Below, piece after piece: positions 7,922 through 15,142 of a stretch of DNA of 15,142 nucleotides (position 1 is the stretch's first letter; every line of letters starts with the position of its first letter). Location of the stretch: NCBI GenBank assembly GCA_002343505.1, contig DDQZ01000078.1, forward strand, positions 121,999-137,140. Direction: 5' to 3'. Source of the stretch: Verrucomicrobiaceae bacterium UBA2429 (GTDB taxonomy: Bacteria; Verrucomicrobiota; Verrucomicrobiia; Verrucomicrobiales; Verrucomicrobiaceae). The notes below the pieces were generated by a model. That model was not told the origin of the DNA. It made no database searches and saw only the letters and a list, made by a program, of their open reading frames with translations. The position numbers were made by a program, and so were the translations under genes.

Positions 7922-10195
7922 TTGAATTCGCGTTTCCCAAATCATGCCGGCCGCCAGGCAAGTCCGGACTTCCCGGGCTTTCGGAGCTTTACCCCCGCGC
8001 TTTTTCTCCTGCTTGCGGCCTGGTCCGCGCATCCTCTTTGGGGACAAACCGACCGCGCGGAACTGACCCGGGTGAGGGAGGCGCTGACGCCGGCAACCGG
8101 TGAGGCGGCAGCGGGAACAACGCGGGCAAGGCTGCGCGGTGTCGTGACGGATGTCTCCGCCAAAAGGGACGAGTTTTCACTCCATGACGGTGACGCGTGC
8201 GTTTCTGTGATCGTGGGAGAAGGCGCGGCGGCGCCTGAATTCGGCATGGAGGTCGAGATCGAGGGCGTCGTGGTGGCGGAAATCTTCATGGATGGAAAGC
8301 GCGTGCGAATCAAGGCGGCAAAGGTCAGCGTGCTGGGAGCCGGCACGCTCCCGGAGCCTGAGGCGGTGAGAATCGAGGATGTCGCCAAATTCAAACACCT
8401 GGACCAGTGGGTGAGCGTGGAGGGCATGGTGCTCCAGGTGCGCTCCTCCATGTCTCTTTTCACCATCCAGATGGTGGACGATGCCGCCTCTTGCAATGTG
8501 CTCGTGCGCGACTGGCCGCGTGACGCGATCCCGCCGGACTGGATCGGCGGCAGGGTGCGCGTGGCAGGGGTGAACCGCGCGCATCTGCCGGGCAGCGGTT
8601 TTCTCTCGCTCACGGCATCGTCTCCGGATCAGGTGACGGTTTTGAAAACGGGCGTCGTTGACCCGCTGGATGCTCCTTCAGCCGCGCTGGAGGCTCTGCG
8701 CGGCGGCGAGCATGGAGGGCAGGAGCGCGTGAAGATCACCGGCACCCTGCTGGGGGCGACGATGGGAAATGTCTTCTATGCGCGCGGCGCGGGCGGCGGC
8801 GGTTTCTCCTTCTACATGCTGCACCCGATTGATGAGGACAAAAGCGGGCGTTTTTCCACGCCCATCATCATGCCCAAGGTCCAGCCGGGTGACGAGTTGG
8901 AAGTGACCGGCGTGCCAGGCAGGGGCGCGCCCGGCGTGCATCTGAACTTTGGCGTGGCGCGGGTGCTGCGCTCCGGCCCCGTGCCGGAGGCGCTGCCGTC
9001 GGACATCGCCGCCATCGCCGCCGGAGCGCATGTGCATGATCTGGTGCGGGTGCGGGGCAGGCTGCTGTCCGCCGATGACGTGCTCGTCGCGCCCGGCCGC
9101 TGGCGCACGACCATGCGGCTGGAGGCGGAGGGGAAAAAGATCATCGCCTTCCTGGACGCCCCGGCGCGCGGAACGCTGGCGCACCTGGAGGAGGATCATC
9201 TGCTTCAGTTGCGCGGCATTGTCACCGGTCCGCCGCATTTCCCGGAAATCCGGCTGTGGGCGCGCGCGCCGGAGGATGTTGAATCGCTCGGCATCGCCGA
9301 GGAGGTCGAGGCGCGCCGTCTGTGGACGGTGCTCGGAATCGCGGCCGCGGTCGTCGTCATGCTCTCCGGCTGGCTGCTGGTGCTGGTGCGGTCCCACGCG
9401 GCCGCGCGCGCGGCGAATGCCCGCCTGGAGACGCGCGTGGCGGAGCGCACGGCGGAGCTGGCGGCGGCTAAGGACGATCTGGCGCGCGCGCTTTCCAAGG
9501 AGCGCGAGCTCGGCGAGTTGAAGACGCGGTTTGTCTCGCTCGTCTCGCACGAGTTCCGCACGCCTCTCGGAGTCACGATGAGCGCGGTGGAGGTGCTGCG
9601 GCACTATCACGCGCAGGTTTCGGAGGAGAAACGCGCGGAGCTGCTCGACGACATTTTTTCCGCCACCATGCAAATGTCCGGCCTGATGGAGCAGGTGCTG
9701 CTGCTGGGCCGCGCGGAGGCTGGAAAGCTCGCGTGGAAGCCGTCCGGTCTGGATCTGCCGGAGCTGTGCGCCAAACTCGCCGAGGAAGCCGCCTCAGCCG
9801 CTCAGCACCGCTGCCCGATCACCCTCGACACCGGGGGTGATTTCACGGATGCGAGGATGGACGCGGCCCTGCTGCGTCATATCCTTGGCAACCTGCTGTC
9901 CAACGCGGTGAAGTACTCCCCGGAAGGCTCGCCGGTGGAACTCCGGCTGCGGAGCGAGGGCGGAGAGGCGGTGCTGACCGTGCGGGATCGCGGCATCGGC
10001 ATCCCGGAGGCCGATCAGGCGAGGTTGTTCGAGGCCTTTCATCGCGCGACGAATGTGGGAGACACACCCGGCACCGGACTTGGCCTGCTGCTGGTGAAGC
10101 GCTGCGTGGAACTGCACCGCGGCAGCATCCGCCTGCAATCGCAGGAGGGAGCCGGAACCACCTTCACCGTCCGGCTGCCGCTGCGGAATGAGTGA
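7922..10195 (+). CDS. Orphan sensor histidine kinase with periplasmic OB-fold-like domains
   Basis: A membrane sensor kinase of about 757 aa. From TTG 7922 it has a signal peptide (FTPALFLLLAAWSA at 23-36, likely cleaved near WGQ at 40-42). A periplasmic part of about 420 residues follows, built of repeated beta-rich OB-fold-like units such as ARLRGVVTDVSAKRDEFSLH, VSVEGMVLQVRSS, VKITGTLLGAT and LVRVRGRLLSADD. Next come one membrane helix (about 467-487), a coiled coil (RLETRVAERTAELAAAKDDL), the HisKA box FVSLVSHEFRTPL with His543, the N box HILGNLLSNAVKYSPEG, and the G boxes DRGIGIPEADQARLFEAF and GTGLGLLLVKR. All ATP-binding boxes look intact. The frame is open far upstream over glpK antisense, but no ATG or GTG fits near the signal peptide. 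TTG 7922 or TTG 7883 are the best starts, with no clear ribosome site. No response regulator is adjacent, so the partner is elsewhere. The ligand is unknown. Confidence 0.9.
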   Translation: MNSRFPNHAGRQASPDFPGFRSFTPALFLLLAAWSAHPLWGQTDRAELTRVREALTPATGEAAAGTTRARLRGVVTDVSAKRDEFSLHDGDACVSVIVGEGAAAPEFGMEVEIEGVVVAEIFMDGKRVRIKAAKVSVLGAGTLPEPEAVRIEDVAKFKHLDQWVSVEGMVLQVRSSMSLFTIQMVDDAASCNVLVRDWPRDAIPPDWIGGRVRVAGVNRAHLPGSGFLSLTASSPDQVTVLKTGVVDPLDAPSAALEALRGGEHGGQERVKITGTLLGATMGNVFYARGAGGGGFSFYMLHPIDEDKSGRFSTPIIMPKVQPGDELEVTGVPGRGAPGVHLNFGVARVLRSGPVPEALPSDIAAIAAGAHVHDLVRVRGRLLSADDVLVAPGRWRTTMRLEAEGKKIIAFLDAPARGTLAHLEEDHLLQLRGIVTGPPHFPEIRLWARAPEDVESLGIAEEVEARRLWTVLGIAAAVVVMLSGWLLVLVRSHAAARAANARLETRVAERTAELAAAKDDLARALSKERELGELKTRFVSLVSHEFRTPLGVTMSAVEVLRHYHAQVSEEKRAELLDDIFSATMQMSGLMEQVLLLGRAEAGKLAWKPSGLDLPELCAKLAEEAASAAQHRCPITLDTGGDFTDARMDAALLRHILGNLLSNAVKYSPEGSPVELRLRSEGGEAVLTVRDRGIGIPEADQARLFEAFHRATNVGDTPGTGLGLLLVKRCVELHRGSIRLQSQEGAGTTFTVRLPLRNE

Positions 10196-10251
10196 GCCCG
10201 GAATGACGGCCGGCAAGCCTCAACCCTTGTCCATGCCATTTGATGGAGTGC

Positions 10252-10279
10252 AAAAAAAGGCGGCCCGTTGAGGGCCGCC
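10252..10279 (-). terminator. Intrinsic terminator of the Gld-like operon
   Basis: On the minus strand the perfect 8-bp stem GGCGGCCC/GGGCCGCC with a 5-nt loop (10259-10279) is followed by seven T (10252-10258). It begins about 22 bp after the stop of the DUF4340 gene. On the plus strand no T run follows the stem, so it should stop only minus-strand transcripts. Confidence 0.92.
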
Positions 10280-10300
10280 GTGGTGGAGCGATTCGCGCTG

Positions 10301-11659
10301 CTACTGCTGTTTTGGCGCCGCGGGGTTGGCGGCGGGATCGGGCGCGGGTTTGACTTCGGTTTTCGGAAGCTCCGGCACGGCCACGGGAGGTGTGGTGACG
10401 CTGATGGAGGGGGGCTTGCTGTCGACTTCCAGCTTGGGCACAGGTGTGGCGGCGGACGGAGCAGGGGCGGCTGGAGCCGGAGCGTTCGGAACCGCCGGAG
10501 CTGGCGCCTCCTCGGTCTTGGCCTCGACTTTGACAATCTCGCTGCGTTTTTTGAAGAGGTTGTTGATGGTGTATTCGGACACCTCATACACCCAGCCGGC
10601 GAACTGCTGCTCCTTGGCGAGCTTTTCCTCCTTGGATTTCTTTTGCGCGGCGAACTCCTCGTCGGCTTTCTTCTTGTCCTCCTCCTTCTCATCCTTCACT
10701 TCCGGGCGCTTTTGGGGAATATCGGCGCTGACGGTGAAGCTGAGGTAATATTTGTCGCCGCCGTCCTTTGACTGTTTGGCGACCTGCACATCATAGGCAA
10801 AGCCGTCGAAGGTGGTGATCCTCGCCTTGGTCGCGCCTTTGAGCAGCTCGCCGGCTTTGTCTTTGGCATGGACGTCGTTGAAGGTGGGAGTGGAGAGCAG
10901 ACTGCTGATGGAGAGCTTGGGGCCGTCCAGCGCCTCGCCGGTTTTTGCGTCGAGGAGGACATAGTCGGCGGCGCTCTCATCTTTGCGCCCGACTTTCCAG
11001 TTTTCCTTTTCATCGGGACCGGTGACGGCGATCTCCCGGATCTTCTGCACGTCCATGAATGCCTTGTCGAGCCAGGACTCCGGCTTGGCCTCGATGTCGT
11101 AGAAAGTATTGCTGACGACCCAGATGGTGTCGCCATCCTCGGGGATGCGGATGAAGCGCTGATTGCCGCCGCTGAAGGAGGTGCTGCTGACGCCGCCAGT
11201 GATGTCCAACTGCTTGCCGAGCACAAAGGAGGCGAGCAGCTTGTTTTCAGCGCCATAGATTTCCACCTGAGTGCCGACACCTTCGGCATTGTCGCCGGGA
11301 GGCTGGACTTCGATCTCGGACCAGGCGCCTTTTCCGACGATCTGCTTGCTGGCGATTTTTTGCTCGCGCAGCTCATTAAGCACGCGGCCGACGCGCTCAA
11401 TGCTGGCGGAGTAACCGCCGCGCTCGGCCAGCCTGGCGCCTTTGCGGTCCTCGTTGATGGAGACGTTGACCTCGGCCTTGGAGTCCTTGATGCGGATTTT
11501 CTGGACTGCGGTGGGGTCGAGGCCGGGCAGCAGCAGTTCCCGGCTTTTCACGCCGCTGGTGGCGGCGGTGTTCAGAGTGGCGTTTTGCTGTTTTTGGTAA
11601 ACCACGGCCGTGACGACGAGCGCGGCCAGCACGACCAGGAGGATGAGGATCTTCTTCAT
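10301..11659 (-). CDS. DUF4340 domain-containing membrane-anchored protein
   Basis: A 452-aa protein with a single N-terminal membrane helix (ILILLVVLAALVVTAVVY, about 4-21) and a large extracytoplasmic part. The DUF4340 pattern is seen in LLLPGLDPTAVQKIRIKDS, ERVGRVLNELREQKIASKQIV, VEIYGAENKLLASFVLGKQ and FMDVQKIREIAVTG, a repeated beta-alpha arrangement. A Lys/Glu-rich coiled stretch (about 325-350, EEDKKKADEEFAAQKKSKEE) and an Ala/Pro-rich tail (about 385-452) follow, which look like a flexible linker or wall-spanning tail. It is the last gene of the operon, 41 bp after the GldG-family gene. DUF4340 proteins commonly follow GldG-like genes. They probably act with the transporter, but the biochemical role is not known. 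No Shine-Dalgarno is seen before ATG 11659. Confidence 0.9.
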   Translation of the reverse strand: MKKILILLVVLAALVVTAVVYQKQQNATLNTAATSGVKSRELLLPGLDPTAVQKIRIKDSKAEVNVSINEDRKGARLAERGGYSASIERVGRVLNELREQKIASKQIVGKGAWSEIEVQPPGDNAEGVGTQVEIYGAENKLLASFVLGKQLDITGGVSSTSFSGGNQRFIRIPEDGDTIWVVSNTFYDIEAKPESWLDKAFMDVQKIREIAVTGPDEKENWKVGRKDESAADYVLLDAKTGEALDGPKLSISSLLSTPTFNDVHAKDKAGELLKGATKARITTFDGFAYDVQVAKQSKDGGDKYYLSFTVSADIPQKRPEVKDEKEEDKKKADEEFAAQKKSKEEKLAKEQQFAGWVYEVSEYTINNLFKKRSEIVKVEAKTEEAPAPAVPNAPAPAAPAPSAATPVPKLEVDSKPPSISVTTPPVAVPELPKTEVKPAPDPAANPAAPKQQ

Positions 11660-11700
11660 GGGTTTTGCGTGTGGGGTAAAAAGTGCGGTTCAAACGAGGG

Positions 11701-13668
11701 TCAGACTGCCGCGGTGGCGATGCGCCGGCGGATGGCCAGGAGGAGGCCCACCGCGATGACCAAAAGGGGAACGGCGAGCACGTTGAGCAGGGTGATGATG
11801 GATTCGGTGAAGGCGATCTGCTTGTTCTGGGTCTTTTTGATCTCGCGGATTTCCTTTTTGATGTCGGTCTGCTTCCTTTCCAGCTCCTCCATTTTTTTGA
11901 CCTGGGCGGGATCAATAATCAAGGCGCCGTCCTTGACGCGCAGCGGTCCGATCTGCTGGGCGATCTCGTTGAGCTCCGTTTCGAGGCCTTTGAGCTTGGG
12001 CCGGTAGCCCCGCTCCACATTCTCGCGCAGTTCGTCCATTTTGGTGAAGGGCCTCTGGGTTGAGGCGCGGCTGCGGACCTTGAGAAGGTCTCCACCGCCG
12101 CTGAGGACTTCGATGGCGTTGAGCATGAGGGGCAGGTTTGAATTGGTGGCGATGAGGCCGCCTGTCATCGGGTCCTGCTGCACGCAGAAGGCGTCGTAGA
12201 GCATGTCGGCGTCCGAGAACAGGACGACCATGCCCTCGTTGTTGACGGACTCTTTGACCGTGCCGTCATCTTTGGGAGTCTCGTCCTTTTTCTCCGCCGC
12301 GTCCGCGGGCTTTTCAGGCTCGCTCTGAGCTTTGGGCGCTGCGGGGTCCTCCTGGGGGCCGCCGGTTTCGCCGCTTTCAGCGGGGCCTTTGGGCTTGCCG
12401 CCGGGGAAGGCGGTCTTGAATTTGCCGCTGACCATGAGGGCGAGCTGCTGGCGGCGGCCGCTGGGATTAAAGTTGGTGAGCGACTCCCGGCGCAGTTTTT
12501 CGGCGGCGGTGGTGTCAATCTTCTCGCTGGCCTCGGAGCTGGTGGCTAGCGCGGTGAATGCGAGGCCGTCCCTGCTCTCGGTTTCCAGCGCGCCGGCGGA
12601 CATCATGAGCAGGGACTGCAAGTCGGCGGTGATGCGCTCGTCCTTGTTGATGGCCTCCTTGGGCAGCTTGAGTGCCACGGGATTTTGGCGGCCCTGCATC
12701 ATGGAGCGGTAGTTCACGTCGGCGACGACGAGACCCTTGTCATAGGTGACTCCCCAGGCTTTGAGGAGGTTGGGCAGGTCGGACGCGGTGTTGATGACGC
12801 CGCCAGGCTGGCCGGTCATGGGGTTGGGCTGGCCGCTGTAGGCCTGGGCGATCCAGTTCTGCGGGTCCACCATGGCGATCACTTTGCCGCCTTTGAGCAA
12901 ATATTGGTCAATGGCATATTCGGCCTGCTCGGTGATGTCGGCAGGATGGATGACGAGCAGGGTGTTGATGTCGGAGTCAATGGTGTCGCTGGTCATGGGG
13001 ATGTCCCGCACCTCGTAGTCCATGCGCAGACGCTGGATGAGGATCCACGGCTCCTGGCCGCGCTGGCGCTGGAAGGGAAACATGGGGGAGCCCATGACGG
13101 GCATGGCGCTCATGACGCCGATGACGGTCTTGGTGTTTTTGGAGACCTTCTGGACGGCGCGGGCGATGTTGTATTCGAGCGCGGTTTCCTCGTTGGGGTT
13201 GAGGAAGGGAAGCACCTCCTTTTGCGCGGCGCTCTGGATGGCCATGCCGAGGTAGATGTTGTCACCTTCGGCGTTGACCTGCATGCCCTGGAGGTCGTCC
13301 TCGCGGGCGCGGTCCTCATCCTCGGTGTTGGGATTGGGGGCGAGCTTTTCGAGGATGACCTTTCCCTTGGCGGCTTTTTGGAACTCAAGGAGGAGGTCCT
13401 GCACGGTGCGGGCGTGGGTTTTGAGGATGGGCGGCATCACGCGGTCCTCGGTGGTGACGTAGTAGCGGATGGTGACCGGCTTGTCTGGATTGAGGCGGTC
13501 GAGGATGTTCCGCGTGCCGTCGGAGAGGGTGTAGAGTTTGTGCTCGGTGAGGTCGAGCCGGAAGTCGAAAAGGCCGAGGCCGCCGACGAGGAAGTTCACG
13601 GCCACGACAATGGCGATGACCAGCAGGGCCGTGATGCCCGCGGTGCCTTCTTTGCTGTTCAGATTCAT
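11701..13668 (-). CDS. GldG-family ABC transporter auxiliary protein
   Basis: A 655-aa membrane protein of the GldG / ABC-transporter auxiliary type. The N-terminal helix (GITALLVIAIVVAVNFLVGG, about 11-30) is followed at once by the family hallmark FDFRLDLTEHKLYTLSDGTR, then KPVTIRYYVT. The central part carries the conserved DTLLVIHPADITEQAEYAID-like stretch and GGKVIAMVDPQN. A long Pro/Glu/Lys-rich insert (about 424-470) follows. The C-terminal region then has VVLFSDADMLYDAF, a coiled coil (about 560-625, MDELRENVERG and KKMEELERKQTDIKKEI), and a final membrane helix (NVLAVPLLVIAVGLLLAIRRR). The topology, two anchors enclosing an extracytoplasmic domain, is typical. It sits between the ABC-2 permease (42 bp upstream) and the DUF4340 gene. 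In Bacteroidota GldG is needed for gliding; outside that phylum the role is unknown. ATG 13668 fits the family N-terminus. Confidence 0.92.
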   Translation of the reverse strand: MNLNSKEGTAGITALLVIAIVVAVNFLVGGLGLFDFRLDLTEHKLYTLSDGTRNILDRLNPDKPVTIRYYVTTEDRVMPPILKTHARTVQDLLLEFQKAAKGKVILEKLAPNPNTEDEDRAREDDLQGMQVNAEGDNIYLGMAIQSAAQKEVLPFLNPNEETALEYNIARAVQKVSKNTKTVIGVMSAMPVMGSPMFPFQRQRGQEPWILIQRLRMDYEVRDIPMTSDTIDSDINTLLVIHPADITEQAEYAIDQYLLKGGKVIAMVDPQNWIAQAYSGQPNPMTGQPGGVINTASDLPNLLKAWGVTYDKGLVVADVNYRSMMQGRQNPVALKLPKEAINKDERITADLQSLLMMSAGALETESRDGLAFTALATSSEASEKIDTTAAEKLRRESLTNFNPSGRRQQLALMVSGKFKTAFPGGKPKGPAESGETGGPQEDPAAPKAQSEPEKPADAAEKKDETPKDDGTVKESVNNEGMVVLFSDADMLYDAFCVQQDPMTGGLIATNSNLPLMLNAIEVLSGGGDLLKVRSRASTQRPFTKMDELRENVERGYRPKLKGLETELNEIAQQIGPLRVKDGALIIDPAQVKKMEELERKQTDIKKEIREIKKTQNKQIAFTESIITLLNVLAVPLLVIAVGLLLAIRRRIATAAV

Positions 13669-13710
13669 GTTGAGTTCGCGGTTGGGGTTCTCAGTTCACG
13701 GATGAAAAAA

Positions 13711-14469
13711 TCAGGCGCGCTTCGAGCGCAGGCCGAGGTGGGTGATGATAAGGGCTGTGACGATGACGGAGAGGAAGTAGAGCACGTCGCGGAAGATGAA
13801 CTTGCCCTTCGACATTTCGAAGAAGTGGTCCATGAAGCTCAAATAGCTGATGAGACGCACGATGCTCTCCAGCGAGGCGGGGACGGTGCGCACCACGGTG
13901 TCAACGATGCCTGGGTAACCGATGAGAGTGAGCAGGATGCACAGCGCCACGGAGACGATGAAGCACACCACCTGGCTGCGGGTGTAGGCGCTGGCGGCGC
14001 TGGTGACGGCCAGGCAGCCGAGCGCGTACAGGTAGCTGGCGATGTAGCCGGTGATGATGGGGCCGAGGTCCGGGCTGCCCAGCCAGTAAACCGTGATCAC
14101 CACCGGGAAGGTGAGCGTGAGGCCGATGAGCCAGACGAGAGCGGCGGCGACGAATTTGCCAATGATGGCCTGCCAGGGTGAAAGCGGCATGGTCATGAGC
14201 AGCTCGAAGGTGCCGAGACGGTGCTCCTCAGACCAGAGCCTCATGCCGACAGCCGGAGCCAGCACAATGTAAATCCATGGATGCCAGAAGAAGAACGGCT
14301 GGGTGAGGGAGGCGTTGTCAGTGTCGAGGAACCTGCCGAAAAAGAAGGTGAAGCCCATCGAGGCCAGCAGGTAGATCACCACAATGACGTAGAGCACGGG
14401 CGAGTTGAAGTAGGAGAGGAACTCCCGCTTGAAGATCGCCAGGGTGTTGTCCAGGTCGCGTTTGTTCAT
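13711..14469 (-). CDS. ABC-2 type permease, GldF-like
   Basis: A 252-aa integral membrane subunit with about six helices: 25-45 (VLYVIVVIYLLASMGFTFFF), 64-80, 103-130, 136-163, 168-192 and 227-247. The cytoplasmic coupling stretch between helices 2 and 3, EEHRLGTFELLMTMPLSPWQ (81-100), is the typical ABC-2 motif (Glu, Gly-Thr, Glu, Leu, then Pro). The N-terminus IFKREFLSYFNSPVLYVIV is that of GldF-like permeases. Spacing is 46 bp after the ATPase stop and 42 bp before the GldG-family gene, so it is one operon. Together with the ATPase it would form the transporter; the substrate is unknown. ATG 14469 gives the expected start, with no Shine-Dalgarno in the leader. Confidence 0.93.
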   Translation of the reverse strand: MNKRDLDNTLAIFKREFLSYFNSPVLYVIVVIYLLASMGFTFFFGRFLDTDNASLTQPFFFWHPWIYIVLAPAVGMRLWSEEHRLGTFELLMTMPLSPWQAIIGKFVAAALVWLIGLTLTFPVVITVYWLGSPDLGPIITGYIASYLYALGCLAVTSAASAYTRSQVVCFIVSVALCILLTLIGYPGIVDTVVRTVPASLESIVRLISYLSFMDHFFEMSKGKFIFRDVLYFLSVIVTALIITHLGLRSKRA

Positions 14470-14515
14470 GATTGATTTGGAATGGGGGAAAGGGGTTGCG
14501 CTGCGGGGTGCGGTG

Positions 14516-15142
14516 TCACTTCACGGTGTCCGGCCGGGTGATGGCGCGGAAGACTTCGTCAAGCGTGCCGCAACCGGGAACGGATTTTTTCAACTCATCA
14601 GGCGTGCCGTCCGCGACGACGCGGCCGCGGTCAATGATGATGGCGCGCGAGCACGCGGCCTCCACCTCCTCCAGGATGTGGGTGGAAAAGATGATGGCTT
14701 TGTTTTGCCCCATTCGCTTGATGAGGCCGCGCACCTCGTGCTTCTGGTTCGGATCGAGACCGTCGGTGGGTTCGTCGAGGATGAGCACATCCGGGTCGTG
14801 AATGATGCTCTGGGCGAAGCAGGTTCGGTGGCGGTAGCCTTTGGAAAGGGTGTCCACGCTCTGGTTGCGGACGTTTTCCAGAAAGCAAAGCTCCAGCACG
14901 CGGTCTATGGCCCTGCTCCTGGCAGCGCCGTTCAGGCCGCGCATCTCCGCGCAGAAGCCGAGGAAGCTGGCCACCGTCATGTCGGAGTAAAGCGGCGCGT
15001 TTTCCGGCAGGTAACCGATGCTGCGTTTCGCAGTTTCCGGGTCTTCGAGCATGTCAACTCCGCCAATGCTGATGCTCCCGGCGGTGGGGCGGAAGTAGCC
15101 CGTGACCATGCGCATGGAGGTGGATTTGCCGGCGCCGTTGGG
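14516..15142 (-). CDS. ABC transporter ATP-binding protein, GldA-like (5' end outside the window)
   Basis: The last 208 residues of an ABC ATPase; the window edge cuts through the Walker A loop, of which PNGAGKST is visible. Then come the Q-loop region SIGYLPENAPLY, the signature DTLSKGYRHR (here SKGYR instead of the classical SGGQ, as is common in this subfamily), Walker B DVLILDEPTDGLDP, and the switch His in IIFSTHILEEVE. It energises the adjacent GldF-like permease. It is the first visible gene of the operon; its promoter lies outside the window. An ATG at 15115 inside the frame is not the real start, because the Walker A loop lies upstream of it. Confidence 0.95.
   Translation of the reverse strand, partial: PNGAGKSTSMRMVTGYFRPTAGSISIGGVDMLEDPETAKRSIGYLPENAPLYSDMTVASFLGFCAEMRGLNGAARSRAIDRVLELCFLENVRNQSVDTLSKGYRHRTCFAQSIIHDPDVLILDEPTDGLDPNQKHEVRGLIKRMGQNKAIIFSTHILEEVEAACSRAIIIDRGRVVADGTPDELKKSVPGCGTLDEVFRAITRPDTVK

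Noticed and set aside
7872..7925. Small plus-strand frame (MNRPWQKKRRAATMRKY) before the histidine kinase
   Set aside because: No ribosome site, ends just past the probable kinase start, and nothing suggests a leader peptide.
12685..14181. Plus-strand open frame of 498 codons opposite the GldG/GldF-like genes
   Set aside because: Its composition (Val, Asp, Gly, His) is the mirror of the recognised minus-strand genes, and it spans two of them and their gap.

Overview
The window looks like a piece of a high-GC Gram-negative chromosome, most likely from the Verrucomicrobiota or the wider Planctomycetota-Verrucomicrobiota-Chlamydiota group. This is an inference. It rests on the GldA/GldF/GldG/DUF4340 gene set, an OB-fold-bearing periplasmic sensor kinase, a large DUF4062-STAND-TPR protein, high GC with GC-rich third codon positions, and weak or absent Shine-Dalgarno sequences in front of most starts. 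No rRNA, tRNA, integrase, transposase or CRISPR array was seen.

Layout. (1) 1-356 is non-coding: three 42-bp GC-rich tandem repeats at the left edge, then a cluster of hairpins, one of which is a plausible terminator for the gene to its right. (2) 357-about 4054, minus strand, is an accessory module. It holds a small membrane protein (SLATT-like, tentative) followed, with a 41-bp overlap, by a DUF4062-STAND NTPase-TPR protein of about 1058 residues. In the sequence as given both genes are broken by a single-base frame change in the same direction. The large gene also carries two unusual insertions: a 111-bp hairpin-bounded in-frame element and a degenerate 7-bp tandem repeat. (3) 4085-5068, plus strand, is a lone OppC/DppC-type ABC permease with no partner subunits in view. 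(4) 5082-6203, minus, is a PAPS-dependent sulfotransferase. (5) 6299-7780, minus, is glycerol kinase (glpK) with a perfect palindrome just before its start. (6) 7922-10195, plus, is an orphan periplasmic-sensing histidine kinase. (7) 10301-15142, minus, is a tightly spaced four-gene operon: ABC ATPase (cut by the window edge), ABC-2 permease, GldG-family protein and DUF4340 protein. It ends in a clear intrinsic terminator at 10252-10279.

How the parts work together. The Gld-like operon is the most coherent unit: ATPase and six-helix permease form the transporter, while the GldG-like and DUF4340 proteins are membrane-anchored with large extracytoplasmic domains. Gliding itself cannot be inferred. 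The STAND module has the build of bacterial conflict or immunity proteins: an N-terminal TIR-like DUF4062 domain, a signalling NTPase, a TPR sensor region, and a membrane partner next door that could act as effector. It is the best candidate for an undescribed system here. The two frame changes leave open whether it is a decaying locus, has sequencing errors, or uses recoding. The glycerol kinase, sulfotransferase, kinase and permease look like single, unrelated genes.
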